Shown in pieces: positions 33,727-42,700 of a DNA stretch of 64,000 nt; the first letter of the stretch is position 1, and each line of letters opens with the position of its first letter. Source of the stretch: JAHJQZ01 sp963676075 (GTDB lineage: Bacteria; Pseudomonadota; Alphaproteobacteria; Rhizobiales; Devosiaceae). Where the stretch lies: NCBI GenBank assembly GCA_963676075.2, contig CAXXNZ010000001.1, positions 248,001 through 312,000 of the forward strand, in the 5' to 3' direction. The notes under the pieces were generated by a model. That model searched no databases. It was not told the origin of the DNA and worked only from the letters and a program-made list of their open reading frames with translations. Made by a program: the position numbers and the translations under genes.

Positions 33727-34034
33727 GCAGCACGCTCGCCGAACTCAGCGACAAGGTCGCGAGGGTTTCCGACACCTATGCAAGCCGCACTGGCATTTCG
33801 CGCGATGCCGACTGGTATGCGCTGAAGCTTTCCGAGGAACTGGGCGAGTTGACCGCCGAGTATCTGAGAACGACGGCGCGCGGGCGCAAGGGCGCTGAGC
33901 ATGCAGCGGACAGCCACACCCAGCTTGCCGATGAAACCGCCGACCTGTTCGCCCATCTGCTGCTTTTCGCCGCCGCGCAGGGGATCGACATCGAAGCGGC
34001 GCTGACCCGAAAATGGTTCAAATACCTGACCTGA
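33723..34034 (+). CDS. MazG-like nucleotide pyrophosphohydrolase-family protein
   Basis: A 103-residue all-alpha protein. KLSEELGELTAEYLRTTARG and LADETADLFAHLLLFAAAQGID carry the two EExxE-type acidic helices (E, E and D, D) that bind magnesium in all-alpha NTP pyrophosphatases (MazG, HisE and dUTPase-like). Such enzymes clear abnormal or excess nucleotides. It starts inside the thyA stop (ATGA at 33723-33726), so translation is coupled to thymidylate synthase, which makes a pyrimidine-nucleotide substrate plausible. The family assignment is by motif only. Confidence 0.78.
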   Translation: MSSTLAELSDKVARVSDTYASRTGISRDADWYALKLSEELGELTAEYLRTTARGRKGAEHAADSHTQLADETADLFAHLLLFAAAQGIDIEAALTRKWFKYLT

Positions 34035-34058
34035 TCCGCCGAACAGAGTGCCCCGAAA

Positions 34059-34544
34059 ATGCCCCTTGCCATCCGCCCCGCCGTACCCGGCGATGAAGCC
34101 CTTGTCCTCGCATTCATCCGCGCTTTGGCCGATTACGAGCATCTCGGAGACGAGGTGGAAGCCAGTGAAGCTGATCTGAAACGTGACCTGTTCGGTACAA
34201 ACCCGCGCGTGTTCTGCGATATCGCCGAATGGGATGGGCAGCCTGCCGGCTTTGCGTTGTGGTTCTACAACTACTCGACCTTCCGAGGGCGGCACGGGCT
34301 TTATCTTGAAGACCTGTTCGTGTCGCCGGAGTTTCGTGGCAAGGGCATCGGCAAGGCGCTTTTGCAGCATCTGGCGGCGCGCTGCACCGAGGAGGGGCTG
34401 GGACGGTTCGAGTGGTGGGTGCTCGACTGGAACGCGCCCTCTATCGAGTTCTACAAGTCCCAGGGCGCCAAGATGATGGACGAATGGACCGTTTGCCGAG
34501 TCGACGGCGCCGCCCTTGCGTCATTGGGCGCGCGCAAGCCGTGA
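34059..34544 (+). CDS. GNAT-family N-acetyltransferase (diamine acetyltransferase-like)
   Basis: A 161-residue protein. LAIRPAVPGDEALVLAFIRALADYEHL at the N-terminus, FYNYSTFRGRHGLYLEDLFVSPEFRGKGIGKALLQHL with the acetyl-CoA loop RGKGIGKA (motif A), and WWVLDWNAPSIEFYKSQGAK at the end match the GNAT subgroup related to eukaryotic spermidine/spermine and thialysine acetyltransferases. Substrate is uncertain. The gene follows the MazG-like gene by 24 bases on the same strand and may be in its transcript. Confidence 0.85.
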   Translation: MPLAIRPAVPGDEALVLAFIRALADYEHLGDEVEASEADLKRDLFGTNPRVFCDIAEWDGQPAGFALWFYNYSTFRGRHGLYLEDLFVSPEFRGKGIGKALLQHLAARCTEEGLGRFEWWVLDWNAPSIEFYKSQGAKMMDEWTVCRVDGAALASLGARKP

Positions 34545-34601
34545 TGTAATCGCGGGGCGAAAGGGCTATCCTTTTGCCATTCGGGGAAACGGGAGGAACC
34601 G

Positions 34602-35606
34602 ATGCGAAAATCTGCAATCAGCCTTGCCCTGCTGGCCGCCGGCCTGGTGCTGGCGCCGCTTGCAAGTGTTGCCAATGATTCAATGGCGGAACTGAAAACG
34701 GGCGGACTTGAATTCGTTCGAACCGACGCCATCACCATGGTGCAGGAAGACCTGTTCATTTCCGCCGAGCGTATCGCGGTCGACTATATCTTCAAGAACA
34801 CCACGGATGCGGACGTCGACAGCCTCGTCGCCTTTCCCATGCCGACGGTGATCCCGAGCGCCTATGAGGAAACCGGGGTGCCAGTCGACGACGTCAATTT
34901 TCTCGGCTTCAAGGTGTTCGTCGAGAACAACGAGATTCAACCCGAGCTGTCGCAGCGGGCAACGGCGCTTGGCGTCGATGTGACCGAAGATCTGCTGAAT
35001 GCGCGCATGCCGCTGCTGCCGATCTCCGAAAAGACGCAGAACGAACTGACGCTTCTGCCTGACGCCCTGATCGATGACTGGCTGGCACGCGGCATCGTCC
35101 TCGCCGAGTACTGGGATACGGGCAAGGGCATGGAGCGGCACCTGTTTCCCAACTGGACGCTCGACCAGACCTATTACTGGCGCATGAACTTTCCGGCCGG
35201 CCGACAGGTCAATGTCAGTCACACATACACGCCGAGCGTCGGCGGTTCGGCGGGCGTGTTCTTCCTCGACTGGGATGGCAAGCCGGCAGAGAGCTATGCC
35301 GATTACGAAAAGCGCTACTGCATCGATCCGCCGTTCGTGAACGCCGTGAAAAAGCATGCGAAGGCAGATGGCGGTATCGCCATGACCGAATCGTGGATTT
35401 CCTACATCCTGACGACCGGGCGGAACTGGTTCGGTCCCATCGGCACTTTCAACCTGACCGTCGACAAGGGAGATACCTCGCACCTGGTCAGCTTCTGCGG
35501 CACCGGCGTCAAGAAAATCGCGCCGACGCGTTTCTCGCTGACCTATACCGATTACTATCCCGAGAGCGAACTCGACGTGCTGATCATGGAGCCTTCGAGC
35601 TGGTGA
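34602..35606 (+). CDS. DUF4424-family secreted protein
   Basis: A 334-residue protein with a signal peptide (ISLALLAAGLVLAPLASVAN). The mature part starts SMAELKTGGLEFVRTDAITM and contains YIFKNTTDADVDSLVAFPMP and the FPAGRQVNVSHTYTPSVGG block, which match the DUF4424 family of secreted proteins with no assigned role. Two cysteines in the C-terminal third (YCIDPP, SFCGTG) may pair. Its stop codon overlaps the folA GTG start (GTGA), so the two are translationally coupled although their functions look unrelated. Confidence 0.75.
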   Translation: MRKSAISLALLAAGLVLAPLASVANDSMAELKTGGLEFVRTDAITMVQEDLFISAERIAVDYIFKNTTDADVDSLVAFPMPTVIPSAYEETGVPVDDVNFLGFKVFVENNEIQPELSQRATALGVDVTEDLLNARMPLLPISEKTQNELTLLPDALIDDWLARGIVLAEYWDTGKGMERHLFPNWTLDQTYYWRMNFPAGRQVNVSHTYTPSVGGSAGVFFLDWDGKPAESYADYEKRYCIDPPFVNAVKKHAKADGGIAMTESWISYILTTGRNWFGPIGTFNLTVDKGDTSHLVSFCGTGVKKIAPTRFSLTYTDYYPESELDVLIMEPSSW

Positions 35607-36130
35607 GCGAGACCCGACCTGACATCGCCCTGATCGTCGGGGTGGCGCGCAATGGCGTCATCGGACGAGACGGCAGCATTCCGTGGCGAATACCCTCGGA
35701 CATGGCGTTTTTCAAGAAAACGACCATGGGCAAGCCGATCGTCATGGGGCGCAAGCAGTATGAAAGCGTCGGTAAGCCTTTGCCGGGGCGGGTGAATATC
35801 GTGGTGACCCGGCAAAAGGGCTACCAGCCGGATGGTGTGCTGGTGTTTTCCGATCTTGGCTCCGCGCTCGATCATGCCAGAACCATTGCCGAAGCGGATG
35901 GCGCTGGGGAGGTGATGGTCATCGGCGGTGGCGAGATCTATGCGCAAGCGCTGCCTCTGGCCGATCGGGTCTATCTGACGACGATCGATCTGGCCCCGGA
36001 GGGCGATGTTCATTTCCCCGACATCGACGCCGAGGTCTGGGAAAAAGTGGCCGCGCCAGAGGTCACGCCGTCGGAACGGGATGAGGCGCACTACACTATT
36101 GGCGTTTATGAGCGCAGGTTGGGTCATTGA
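35603..36130 (+). CDS. folA: Dihydrofolate reductase
   Basis: The 175-residue protein has IALIVGVARNGVIGRDGSIPW at the N-terminus, the Trp and Asp/Glu-side region PWRIPSDMAFFKKTTMGKP, the NADPH-binding GRKQYESVGKPLPGR segment and GGGEIYAQALPLADRVYLT. It reduces dihydrofolate to tetrahydrofolate with NADPH and complements thyA upstream. The start is a GTG inside the DUF4424 stop (GTGA, 35603-35606); the open frame further upstream is antisense to no gene but lacks homology. A promoter for hflK overlaps the end of folA. Confidence 0.94.
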   Translation: MSETRPDIALIVGVARNGVIGRDGSIPWRIPSDMAFFKKTTMGKPIVMGRKQYESVGKPLPGRVNIVVTRQKGYQPDGVLVFSDLGSALDHARTIAEADGAGEVMVIGGGEIYAQALPLADRVYLTTIDLAPEGDVHFPDIDAEVWEKVAAPEVTPSERDEAHYTIGVYERRLGH

Positions 36131-36155
36131 TCCGGCCGGCCCGGCTTCCTATATA
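36127..36155 (+). promoter_or_regulatory. Promoter for hflK-hflC-DUF2065-degP
   Basis: TTGATC (36127-36132), a 17-base spacer, then TATATA (36150-36155). The -35 box overlaps the folA stop codon. Transcription would begin near 36162, leaving a leader of about 130 bases before hflK. Confidence 0.65.
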
Positions 36156-36291
36156 GATCGCCAACGCCCATGTTCCGGCCGGCGGACGCTTTGTGCTGTC
36201 GGATGAAACGGCGCTGGGACGACTGAAACGAGCGCGACTTCGATCTGACCGATCGGGCCGCGCTTGAGGCGCAGCAAACGAAAGGCTGATA

Positions 36292-37389
36292 ATGCCCTGG
36301 GAGAACAATTCCAACGACGGGGGACGCCCCGGCGGTCCGTGGGGACAAATACCGGGAGGCGGCGGCGGTGGTCCGCGCCGGCCTGGCAATGGCGGTCCCA
36401 ATATCGAAGACCTGTTCAATCGCGGTCGCGACCAGTTCCGGGGCGGTTTGCCCGGAGGGCGCATGCTCGCGGTGATCATCATCGCCCTTGTCGGCGTTTT
36501 CTGGGTGGTCAACTCGGTCTACCAGATCGAGCCGAACCAGGTCGGTGTCGTTACTTTCCTCGGCAAGCCGCAGGATAACGTCTCCGAGCAGGGCCTGCAT
36601 TTCATGCTGTGGCCGCTCGCGCGCGTACAGACGGTCAGAATGACCCAGAACAAGATCGACATCGGCGACGGTTCGAATACGCGCACCAGGACTGATGGGC
36701 TGATGCTGTCTGGCGACCAGAACATCGTCAATGTCGGGTTCTCGGTCTTCTGGCGCGTTTCCAATCCCGTGTCGGTGCTGTTCAACATCCGCGATCCCGA
36801 GGAAATGGTTCAGCGTGTGGCCGAAAGCGCCATGCGTGAGGTCGTCGGCCGTCGGCCGGCACAGGACGTGTTCCGCGACAACCGCGAAGGCATCCAGCAG
36901 GAAGTCCAGCAAATTACCCAGGACATCCTGCAAAGCTACGACGCCGGCATCACAGTCAATTCGATCCAGCTCGCCAACGTGGCGCCGCCGGCCGAAGTTG
37001 CCGATGCCTTCGACGAAGTGCAGCGTGCCGAACAGGATCAGACCCGTTTCCAGGAAGAAGCGCGTCAGTACGCCAACACCAAGCTCGGTAATGCCCGCGG
37101 TCAGGCGGCTCAGATTCGTGAAGGCGCGGCTGCCTACAAGAACCAGGTCGTCAAGGATGCCGAGGGTGAGGCTGCACGCTTCGATTCGGTCTACGAGGAA
37201 TACTCGAAGGCTCCGGATGTGACCCGTCGCCGGCTCTATTACGAAACGATGGAAAAGGTGCTCGGCGAGTCCGACAAGATGATCATCGAACCCGGTGCAT
37301 CCGGATCCGGTGTCGTGCCGTACCTGCCGCTGAACCAGCTGACACCTGCCGGTTCCTCCTCCACTTCTAACCAGGGGGCTGGGCAATGA
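36292..37389 (+). CDS. hflK: FtsH-protease modulator HflK
   Basis: The 365-residue protein has a Gly/Pro-rich N-terminus (about 1-40), one transmembrane helix near residues 58-76 (MLAVIIIALVGVFWVVNSVY), and a band-7/SPFH domain (YQIEPNQVGVVTFLGKPQDN onward). The C-terminal region (ARQYANTKLGNARGQAAQIR) is the helical coil that assembles HflKC cages. HflK and HflC surround the FtsH protease in the inner membrane and limit its access to substrates. The gene overlaps hflC by four bases. Confidence 0.95.
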   Translation: MPWENNSNDGGRPGGPWGQIPGGGGGGPRRPGNGGPNIEDLFNRGRDQFRGGLPGGRMLAVIIIALVGVFWVVNSVYQIEPNQVGVVTFLGKPQDNVSEQGLHFMLWPLARVQTVRMTQNKIDIGDGSNTRTRTDGLMLSGDQNIVNVGFSVFWRVSNPVSVLFNIRDPEEMVQRVAESAMREVVGRRPAQDVFRDNREGIQQEVQQITQDILQSYDAGITVNSIQLANVAPPAEVADAFDEVQRAEQDQTRFQEEARQYANTKLGNARGQAAQIREGAAAYKNQVVKDAEGEAARFDSVYEEYSKAPDVTRRRLYYETMEKVLGESDKMIIEPGASGSGVVPYLPLNQLTPAGSSSTSNQGAGQ

Positions 37390-38423
37390 ACCGCTGGATC
37401 ATGATTATTGCCGGCGTTGTCGTCGCCGGTCTCTACGTGCTGTTCTCGTCGATCTTCATTCTCGACCCGACGCAGCAGGCCGTGGTCACCCGCTTTGGGC
37501 AGATCACCCGCATCGAAACCAAGCCGGGCCTCTACTTCAAGGTCCCGACCGATTTCGTCGAGCGGGTGCAGCTCATCGACAAGCGGCTGCTTCGCTACGA
37601 TCTCAACAACATCACGTTGCAGGTCAAGGACGGTCGTTTCTACAACGTCGATGCCTTCCTGACCTTCAAGATCACCGAACCGCGCCTGTTCCGCGAGCGG
37701 TTGTCGGGCAGCCTTCTGGATGCTGAACAGCAGATCAACATCCAGTTCAATTCGGCTCTGCGTTCGGTCTATGGCCAGCGTGGGTTTGCCGAGGCGCTGT
37801 CTGCCGAACGTGTCGCCATGATGGAAGAGGCGCAGAACCTGATCGCCACCAATATCGAGCCTTTGGGTATCAGCGTCGTCGACGTGCGTATCCGGCGGAC
37901 CGATCTGACCGATCAGGTTTCGGCGCAGACCTACGAGCGCATGAAGTCCGAACGTCTGGCCGAGGCGGCCAACCTCAGGGCCATCGGTAACCAGCAGGCC
38001 CAGTCGATCAAGGCCATCGCCGACCGTCAGGCCGTCGAAATCGTTGCCGATGCCAACCGCGAATCCAACGTGCTTCGTGGTGAGGGCGACGCCCAGCGGG
38101 CCGCGATCTTCGCCAATGCTTATGGCAAGGATCCGGAATTCTTCGACTTCTACCGGTCGATGGAGGCCTATGGCAAAGCCTTGAAGGGTGGCAACACCAC
38201 CATGATGCTGTCGCCGAATTCGGAGTTCTTCCGGTTCTTCGGTGGCGACAAGGCCGATCAGCAGCCCGGGGCCATGGACACGCTCACGTCCCAGCCGCAG
38301 CCGCAGGTCGATATTCCGGCCATCCCGGGCTCACCGTTGGACAACATGAAGCCGACCGTGACCGACTCCAGGCCGGCGCCGACGGCAACCGATGCTTCGC
38401 CGGCGGCAACTGACGGCCAGTGA
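37386..38423 (+). CDS. hflC: FtsH-protease modulator HflC
   Basis: The 345-residue protein has an N-terminal membrane helix (MIIAGVVVAGLYVLFSSIFI), then the SPFH domain FGQITRIETKPGLYFKVPTD and a long helical stalk (EAANLRAIGNQQAQSIKAIA). The C-terminal 60 residues are Pro/Ala/Thr-rich and low complexity, longer than in E. coli HflC (334 residues). It works with HflK. ATG at 37386 overlaps the hflK stop (ATGA), and the next gene starts inside its own stop (GTGA), so all three are coupled. Confidence 0.95.
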   Translation: MNRWIMIIAGVVVAGLYVLFSSIFILDPTQQAVVTRFGQITRIETKPGLYFKVPTDFVERVQLIDKRLLRYDLNNITLQVKDGRFYNVDAFLTFKITEPRLFRERLSGSLLDAEQQINIQFNSALRSVYGQRGFAEALSAERVAMMEEAQNLIATNIEPLGISVVDVRIRRTDLTDQVSAQTYERMKSERLAEAANLRAIGNQQAQSIKAIADRQAVEIVADANRESNVLRGEGDAQRAAIFANAYGKDPEFFDFYRSMEAYGKALKGGNTTMMLSPNSEFFRFFGGDKADQQPGAMDTLTSQPQPQVDIPAIPGSPLDNMKPTVTDSRPAPTATDASPAATDGQ

Positions 38424-38608
38424 TCGCGTTTTTCAACGCGCTCGCACTTGCCATCGTCCTGGAAGGGCTGCTTTACGCAGCCTTTCCAGAGACGATGAAG
38501 CGGGCCCTGAGACAGGTTCTCGAGAGCCCTGATTCACTAATCCGCATCGTTGCGCTGACAAGCGCCGCGCTCGGCCTTATGGTACTGTTCCTGTTGCAGA
38601 TGGCCTGA
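38420..38608 (+). CDS. DUF2065-family small membrane protein
   Basis: A 62-residue protein from GTG 38420, overlapping the hflC stop by four bases. Two hydrophobic segments (FNALALAIVLEGLLYAAFP and IVALTSAALGLMVLFLLQM) flank the polar ETMKRALRQVLESPDSLIRIV. DUF2065 proteins are commonly encoded next to hflC, so a role in the HflKC/FtsH assembly is likely but untested. The first helix, polar linker and second helix are typical of the family. Confidence 0.85.
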   Translation: MIAFFNALALAIVLEGLLYAAFPETMKRALRQVLESPDSLIRIVALTSAALGLMVLFLLQMA

Positions 38609-38681
38609 CGTTCGTTCGGGCCATCTGTGCCAGAGGTTCGCCCGAAGAGGCGGCAGCACACGTATCAGGGAAGAGATTCAC

Positions 38682-40157
38682 ATGCGGTCGGCTCACTTCA
38701 GGCTCAAAGTCAATTTCGCCATACTGGCCAGCGCCTTGGCGCTGTTTTTTGCCGCAGGCGTGCCGGTCCTGGCTTTTGGTCCGGCCTCGGTCTCAGAGCT
38801 TGCCGGCAAGCTGTCACCCGCAGTGGTCAATATCGGCACCAGCCATGCGGTTGGCGATGTCGGCGAACCGTTTCCCGACGTCCCGGAAGGCTCTCCGCTC
38901 GGCGATCTGTTCGATCACAACAATCCCAATGACGGCACCGATGTACCGCTCTACGAGGCCCGCAGCCTCGGCTCGGGGTTCATCATCGACGCCAACGGCC
39001 TGATCGTCACCAATAATCACGTCATCGACGATGCCGACGAGATCCAGGTCTACACCACGGACGGCAAGCGCTATCCGGCAAAAGTGGTCGGCGCCGACGA
39101 CAAGACCGATCTTGCCGTGTTGTCGATCACGCCGGAAGAGCCGCTGCCCTTCGTCTCGTTCGGCGACAGCGATACGGCGGACGTCGGCGATTGGGTGATG
39201 GCCATAGGGAATCCGTTCGGACTGGGCGGTTCGGTGACGCTGGGCATTGTTTCGGCCCGCAATCGCAATATCGATACCGGCCCCTATGACAGCTTCATCC
39301 AGACCGACGCCGCCATCAACCTCGGCAATTCGGGCGGTCCGCTGTTCGACATGGACGGCAATGTGATCGGCATCAACACCGCCATCATTTCGCGGACCGG
39401 CAGCGCGCTCGGCATCGGCTTCGCCGTGCCAGCCGATCTCGCAGCGCCGATCGTCAAACAGCTCATCGATTTCGGTGAAACGCGGCGCGGCTGGCTGGGT
39501 GTCGCCATCCAGGAGGTGGGCGAGGATATCGCCGACAATCTTGGCTTGCCCGAGCCCGAGGGCGCGATGGTGGTTGAGGTTACTGAAGGTGGTCCGTCCG
39601 TGAACATCCTCGCGGTTGGCGACATCGTTCTGAGCTTTGACGGCAAGCCGATCAAACGGATGCACGACCTGCCGCGGCTGGTGTCGCTGACCGAGATCGG
39701 CAAGAGGGTGCCGGTCGAGGTTTTCCGCGACGGCAAGGACGTGACGCTGGAGGTCACGCTCGGCCAGCTTGACGAAGGCAGCTACGATGTCGGCATGGCG
39801 CCGCCTGTCGAGGCCACACCGGCCGATCCGGAGGTGCCGCCCGAAGCGCGGCCTGGCCTGATCGATCTCGTCGGTTTCTCGGCCGAGAAACTGAACGACC
39901 AGCTGCGCGACGACTTCGGCGTCGACGAAGGACTTGCCGGGGTCATCATCTCGGAGGTTCGGCCCGGTTCGGATGCCTATGACAAGCAGGTGATGCCCGG
40001 ACAGCTGATCGCCGAGATCAACCAGAGGAAGGTCGACACGCCCGAGGACGTGTTGCGCTATGTCGATGGTGCCCGCGAGGCTGGTCGACCCACGGTGCTG
40101 CTCAAGCTGCTGGATGGCGAGGGCAGGGTGCGGTTTGTAGCGGTTCGGCTGAGCTAG
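38682..40157 (+). CDS. degP: Periplasmic serine endoprotease DegP/DegQ (Do) family
   Basis: The 491-residue HtrA protease has a signal peptide (LASALALFFAAGVPVLA) and the catalytic triad His113 (VTNNHVID), Asp143 (DDKTDLAVL) and Ser217 (NLGNSGGPL). Two PDZ domains follow, the first starting near residue 265 (RRGWLGVAIQEVGEDIA) and the second near 405 (SAEKLNDQLRDDFGVD). It degrades misfolded envelope proteins. It is about 70 bases after the DUF2065 gene on the same strand, placing cytoplasmic-membrane (FtsH/HflKC) and periplasmic quality control in one operon. Confidence 0.95.
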   Translation: MRSAHFRLKVNFAILASALALFFAAGVPVLAFGPASVSELAGKLSPAVVNIGTSHAVGDVGEPFPDVPEGSPLGDLFDHNNPNDGTDVPLYEARSLGSGFIIDANGLIVTNNHVIDDADEIQVYTTDGKRYPAKVVGADDKTDLAVLSITPEEPLPFVSFGDSDTADVGDWVMAIGNPFGLGGSVTLGIVSARNRNIDTGPYDSFIQTDAAINLGNSGGPLFDMDGNVIGINTAIISRTGSALGIGFAVPADLAAPIVKQLIDFGETRRGWLGVAIQEVGEDIADNLGLPEPEGAMVVEVTEGGPSVNILAVGDIVLSFDGKPIKRMHDLPRLVSLTEIGKRVPVEVFRDGKDVTLEVTLGQLDEGSYDVGMAPPVEATPADPEVPPEARPGLIDLVGFSAEKLNDQLRDDFGVDEGLAGVIISEVRPGSDAYDKQVMPGQLIAEINQRKVDTPEDVLRYVDGAREAGRPTVLLKLLDGEGRVRFVAVRLS

Positions 40158-40162
40158 GGCTC

Positions 40163-40711
40163 TCAGTAGGGCCGCTTGATGCGATAGAGCACGTGGCGGC
40201 TGATCGGGTGATCCTCGGGAAGGTTGGTGTGGCGGAAGTCACCGTCCGGGTCGCGGGTCATGCCGATCTTTTCCATCACACGCTGCGAGGGGAGGTTACC
40301 TTCGAAGGTGAAGGCGACGACTTCTTCGAGCCCAAGCACGTTCCATGCGTAATCGAGCAGGGCGCGCGCCCCTTCGGGCGCTAGACCCGCACCCCAGAAA
40401 CTTTTGGAAAAGCGCCAGCCGATTTCCACGCCGGGTCGGCCATTGAGAGCACTCCGCAAGGGTTCGCCGATGACGGACATGCCGATCAGCCCGACAAACT
40501 TTCCGGTGGGCCGGTACTCGGCGGCCATGAAGGAATAGCCCTCGCGCGCTTCGGTCGCCATGATCGAGGCGATCATGGCGTCGGTTTCGGCGCGCGTGCG
40601 CACCGAGGGGTAAAAGCGCATGACCTCGGGATCGGAATCGATTTCCGCCATGGCGGCGGCGTCGGCCTCGGTGAAGGATCTGAGGATCAGCCGTTCGGTT
40701 TCGAGCCTCAT
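40163..40711 (-). CDS. GNAT acetyltransferase, RimJ/RimL-like
   Basis: A 182-residue protein. LETERLILRSFTEADAAAMAEIDSDPEV at the N-terminus and GVEIGWRFSKSFWGAGLAPEGARALLDYAWN with the GAGLAPEGA acetyl-CoA loop match the RimJ/RimL branch that acetylates ribosomal-protein or other N-termini and small molecules. The ending LPSQRVMEKIGMTRDPD is also typical. The substrate is unknown. It starts four bases inside the end of serB (its start is at 40711, serB ends at 40708), so the two are co-translated. Confidence 0.85.
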   Translation of the reverse strand: MRLETERLILRSFTEADAAAMAEIDSDPEVMRFYPSVRTRAETDAMIASIMATEAREGYSFMAAEYRPTGKFVGLIGMSVIGEPLRSALNGRPGVEIGWRFSKSFWGAGLAPEGARALLDYAWNVLGLEEVVAFTFEGNLPSQRVMEKIGMTRDPDGDFRHTNLPEDHPISRHVLYRIKRPY

Positions 40712-41580
40712 CTGACGAAGTCCTCCTCCGGGAAGCCCTGAAGATAGAGCAGGGCGGTGAGGTCGCCGTGATCGATGCGGAAGGGCGCCTCGGCGGCAAC
40801 GACCGGCTTGGCATGCAGGGCTACGCCCATGCCGGCGGCGGTGATCATCGGCAGATCGTTGGCGCCGTCACCAACCGCCAGCGTCTCAGCCGGCTTGAGG
40901 TCGCGTTCGGCGATGAGTTCGTTGAGACGACCGAGCTTGCGGTCCTTGTCGACAATGGGTTTCGAGACAGTGCCAGCCAGCTTGTCGCCGTCGAAGTCGA
41001 GCACATTGGCTTCGACCTCGTCGAAACCGATACGCTTGCCGATATGGTCGGCGAAAAAGGTGAACCCGCCCGAAATCAGCACCGTGTGGGCGCCATAGGC
41101 CTTCATGGTCTGGACCAGCGCCCGCCCGCCGGGAGCGAAGGTGATGCGCTCGCGCCGGACTTCCTCGATCAGCTTGCGTTCGAGGCCCTTGAGCAGGACC
41201 ACGCGTGTGTCGAGCGCCTGTGTGAAATCCAGCTCGCCGTTCATCGCCTGCGCCGTGATCTCGGAAATCTGCGGCTTGAGCCCGAGCGCATCGGCGAGTT
41301 CGTCGATGCACTCCTCGTTGATCATGGTCGAATCCATGTCGGCGATGAGGAGCTTCTTGCGCCGGTTGGCCTTTGGCACCAGCGCCACGTCGACCGCCTT
41401 GCCGGCAAGAATGGCGCGGGCTTCGCTCAGCGGATCGGTTGACTTCGGATCGGCGATCTCGCAGGCAATGGAATGATTGAGCCAGTTGAGCTCGCCACCC
41501 GTCTCACGCCTGACAGCTTCGGCGAGTTGAGGTGTCAAATCCGGATCGGCCGGATTGGCGATGAGGCAAAGAACGGACAT
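40708..41580 (-). CDS. serB: Phosphoserine phosphatase
   Basis: The 290-residue HAD-superfamily phosphatase has the nucleophile motif DMDST (residues 81-85), ERITFAPGG near residue 165, SGGFTFFADHIGKRIGFDE (motif II), and GDGANDLPMITAAGMGVALHAKP (motif III). It makes L-serine from phosphoserine. Residues 1-75 form an N-terminal domain of the ACT-like type seen in rhizobial SerB. The start ATG at 41580 is only 12 bases from the divergent miaA ATG, so the promoter of each gene must lie inside the other. Confidence 0.95.
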   Translation of the reverse strand: MSVLCLIANPADPDLTPQLAEAVRRETGGELNWLNHSIACEIADPKSTDPLSEARAILAGKAVDVALVPKANRRKKLLIADMDSTMINEECIDELADALGLKPQISEITAQAMNGELDFTQALDTRVVLLKGLERKLIEEVRRERITFAPGGRALVQTMKAYGAHTVLISGGFTFFADHIGKRIGFDEVEANVLDFDGDKLAGTVSKPIVDKDRKLGRLNELIAERDLKPAETLAVGDGANDLPMITAAGMGVALHAKPVVAAEAPFRIDHGDLTALLYLQGFPEEDFVR

Positions 41581-41592
41581 CGGAACGGCACC

Positions 41593-42465
41593 ATGGGTAA
41601 GCGGAAGGCGGTTTTGATAGCGGGTCCGACGGCGAGCGGCAAGTCGGCTCTGGCGCTGAGCCGGGCGGAGGCCCGCGGCGGGGTGATCGTCAACACAGAC
41701 TCCATGCAGGTTTATGATGTCCTCAGTGTGGTGACGGCGCGACCGGGACCCGATGATCTCTCACGGGCCGACCATAAGCTCTATGGCTTCATACCGCCCG
41801 CCGAGCGCTGTTCGGTCGGCCGTTGGCAGGGCGCGGCGCGGGCGGTGATCGATGATCCGGCGATCGAGGACCGGGAGCTGATCTTCGTCGGTGGCACCGG
41901 GCTTTATTTCGAGGCGCTGGAAAACGGCATGTCCGAGGTGCCGGAGATCCCCGCCGAGGCGGTGGCGGAAGCCGAGAAACTGGTGCTGCCGCTCGATCGC
42001 GTCGGGCGGAAAGCCCTGCTCAACGAGCGCGATCCGGCGATGGCGGTCGTGCTGCGCGAACCCGATCCGCAACGTGTCATCCGTGCCCTCAGCGTTCTGG
42101 CAGCCACTGGACGGTCGCTGTCATGGTGGCAGAAGAGCTCCGGGCCGGGGCTTCTGGACGGTTTCGATGTCGAGCGCCTGGTGATCGAGGTCGATCGGGA
42201 CGAGCTGGCGCGGCGTATCGCAGCGCGCTTTGCCGTAATGTTCGAGACAGGTGCTGTGGATGAGGTTGCGGAGCTTATGAAACTCGGTCTTGCGCCCGAT
42301 CTTCCGGCGATGAAGGCCATCGGGGTGCGTGAAATTGCCGCTTGGCAGGCAGGGCAGATGACGCGCGAGGATGCGATCGAGCGCGCGGTGATTGCCACGC
42401 GCCAATATGCCAAGCGTCAGCGCACCTGGTTTCGTCGGCGGATGCAAGGCTGGACAAGGATTTGA
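41593..42465 (+). CDS. miaA: tRNA dimethylallyltransferase
   Basis: The 290-residue enzyme has the P-loop GPTASGKS (residues 11-18), DSMQVYDVLSVVTARP near residue 36 and YFEALENGMSEVPEIP. It adds dimethylallyl to A37 of UNN-reading tRNAs, improving decoding. The C-terminal block AIGVREIAAWQAGQMTREDAIERAVIATRQYAKRQRTWFR is diagnostic. ATG 41593 is chosen; the frame is open upstream through serB but the homologous start is here. In many Hyphomicrobiales miaA is followed soon by ilvB; here about 5.6 kb intervene. Confidence 0.95.
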   Translation: MGKRKAVLIAGPTASGKSALALSRAEARGGVIVNTDSMQVYDVLSVVTARPGPDDLSRADHKLYGFIPPAERCSVGRWQGAARAVIDDPAIEDRELIFVGGTGLYFEALENGMSEVPEIPAEAVAEAEKLVLPLDRVGRKALLNERDPAMAVVLREPDPQRVIRALSVLAATGRSLSWWQKSSGPGLLDGFDVERLVIEVDRDELARRIAARFAVMFETGAVDEVAELMKLGLAPDLPAMKAIGVREIAAWQAGQMTREDAIERAVIATRQYAKRQRTWFRRRMQGWTRI

Positions 42466-42700
42466 ACCAAAAACCTGAGGCGTTGACTTAATCCGGTCAA
42501 GTTCGTACTGCCAATCGCCGTGTGACGCAGGCGAAGCGCGCACCGGGCATGATGTTCGGGGCCGCGAATCGATGCAAACAGACAGGCATGGATGATTTCG
42601 GGGCAGGCTGCGTCAGTGGTGCAGCGCTCCCAGTTGATGCCAAATTGGTAACGAGTATGAAACGGGCCTGTCGGTTTTCGGCACGCCCCGGAGTGATGAT

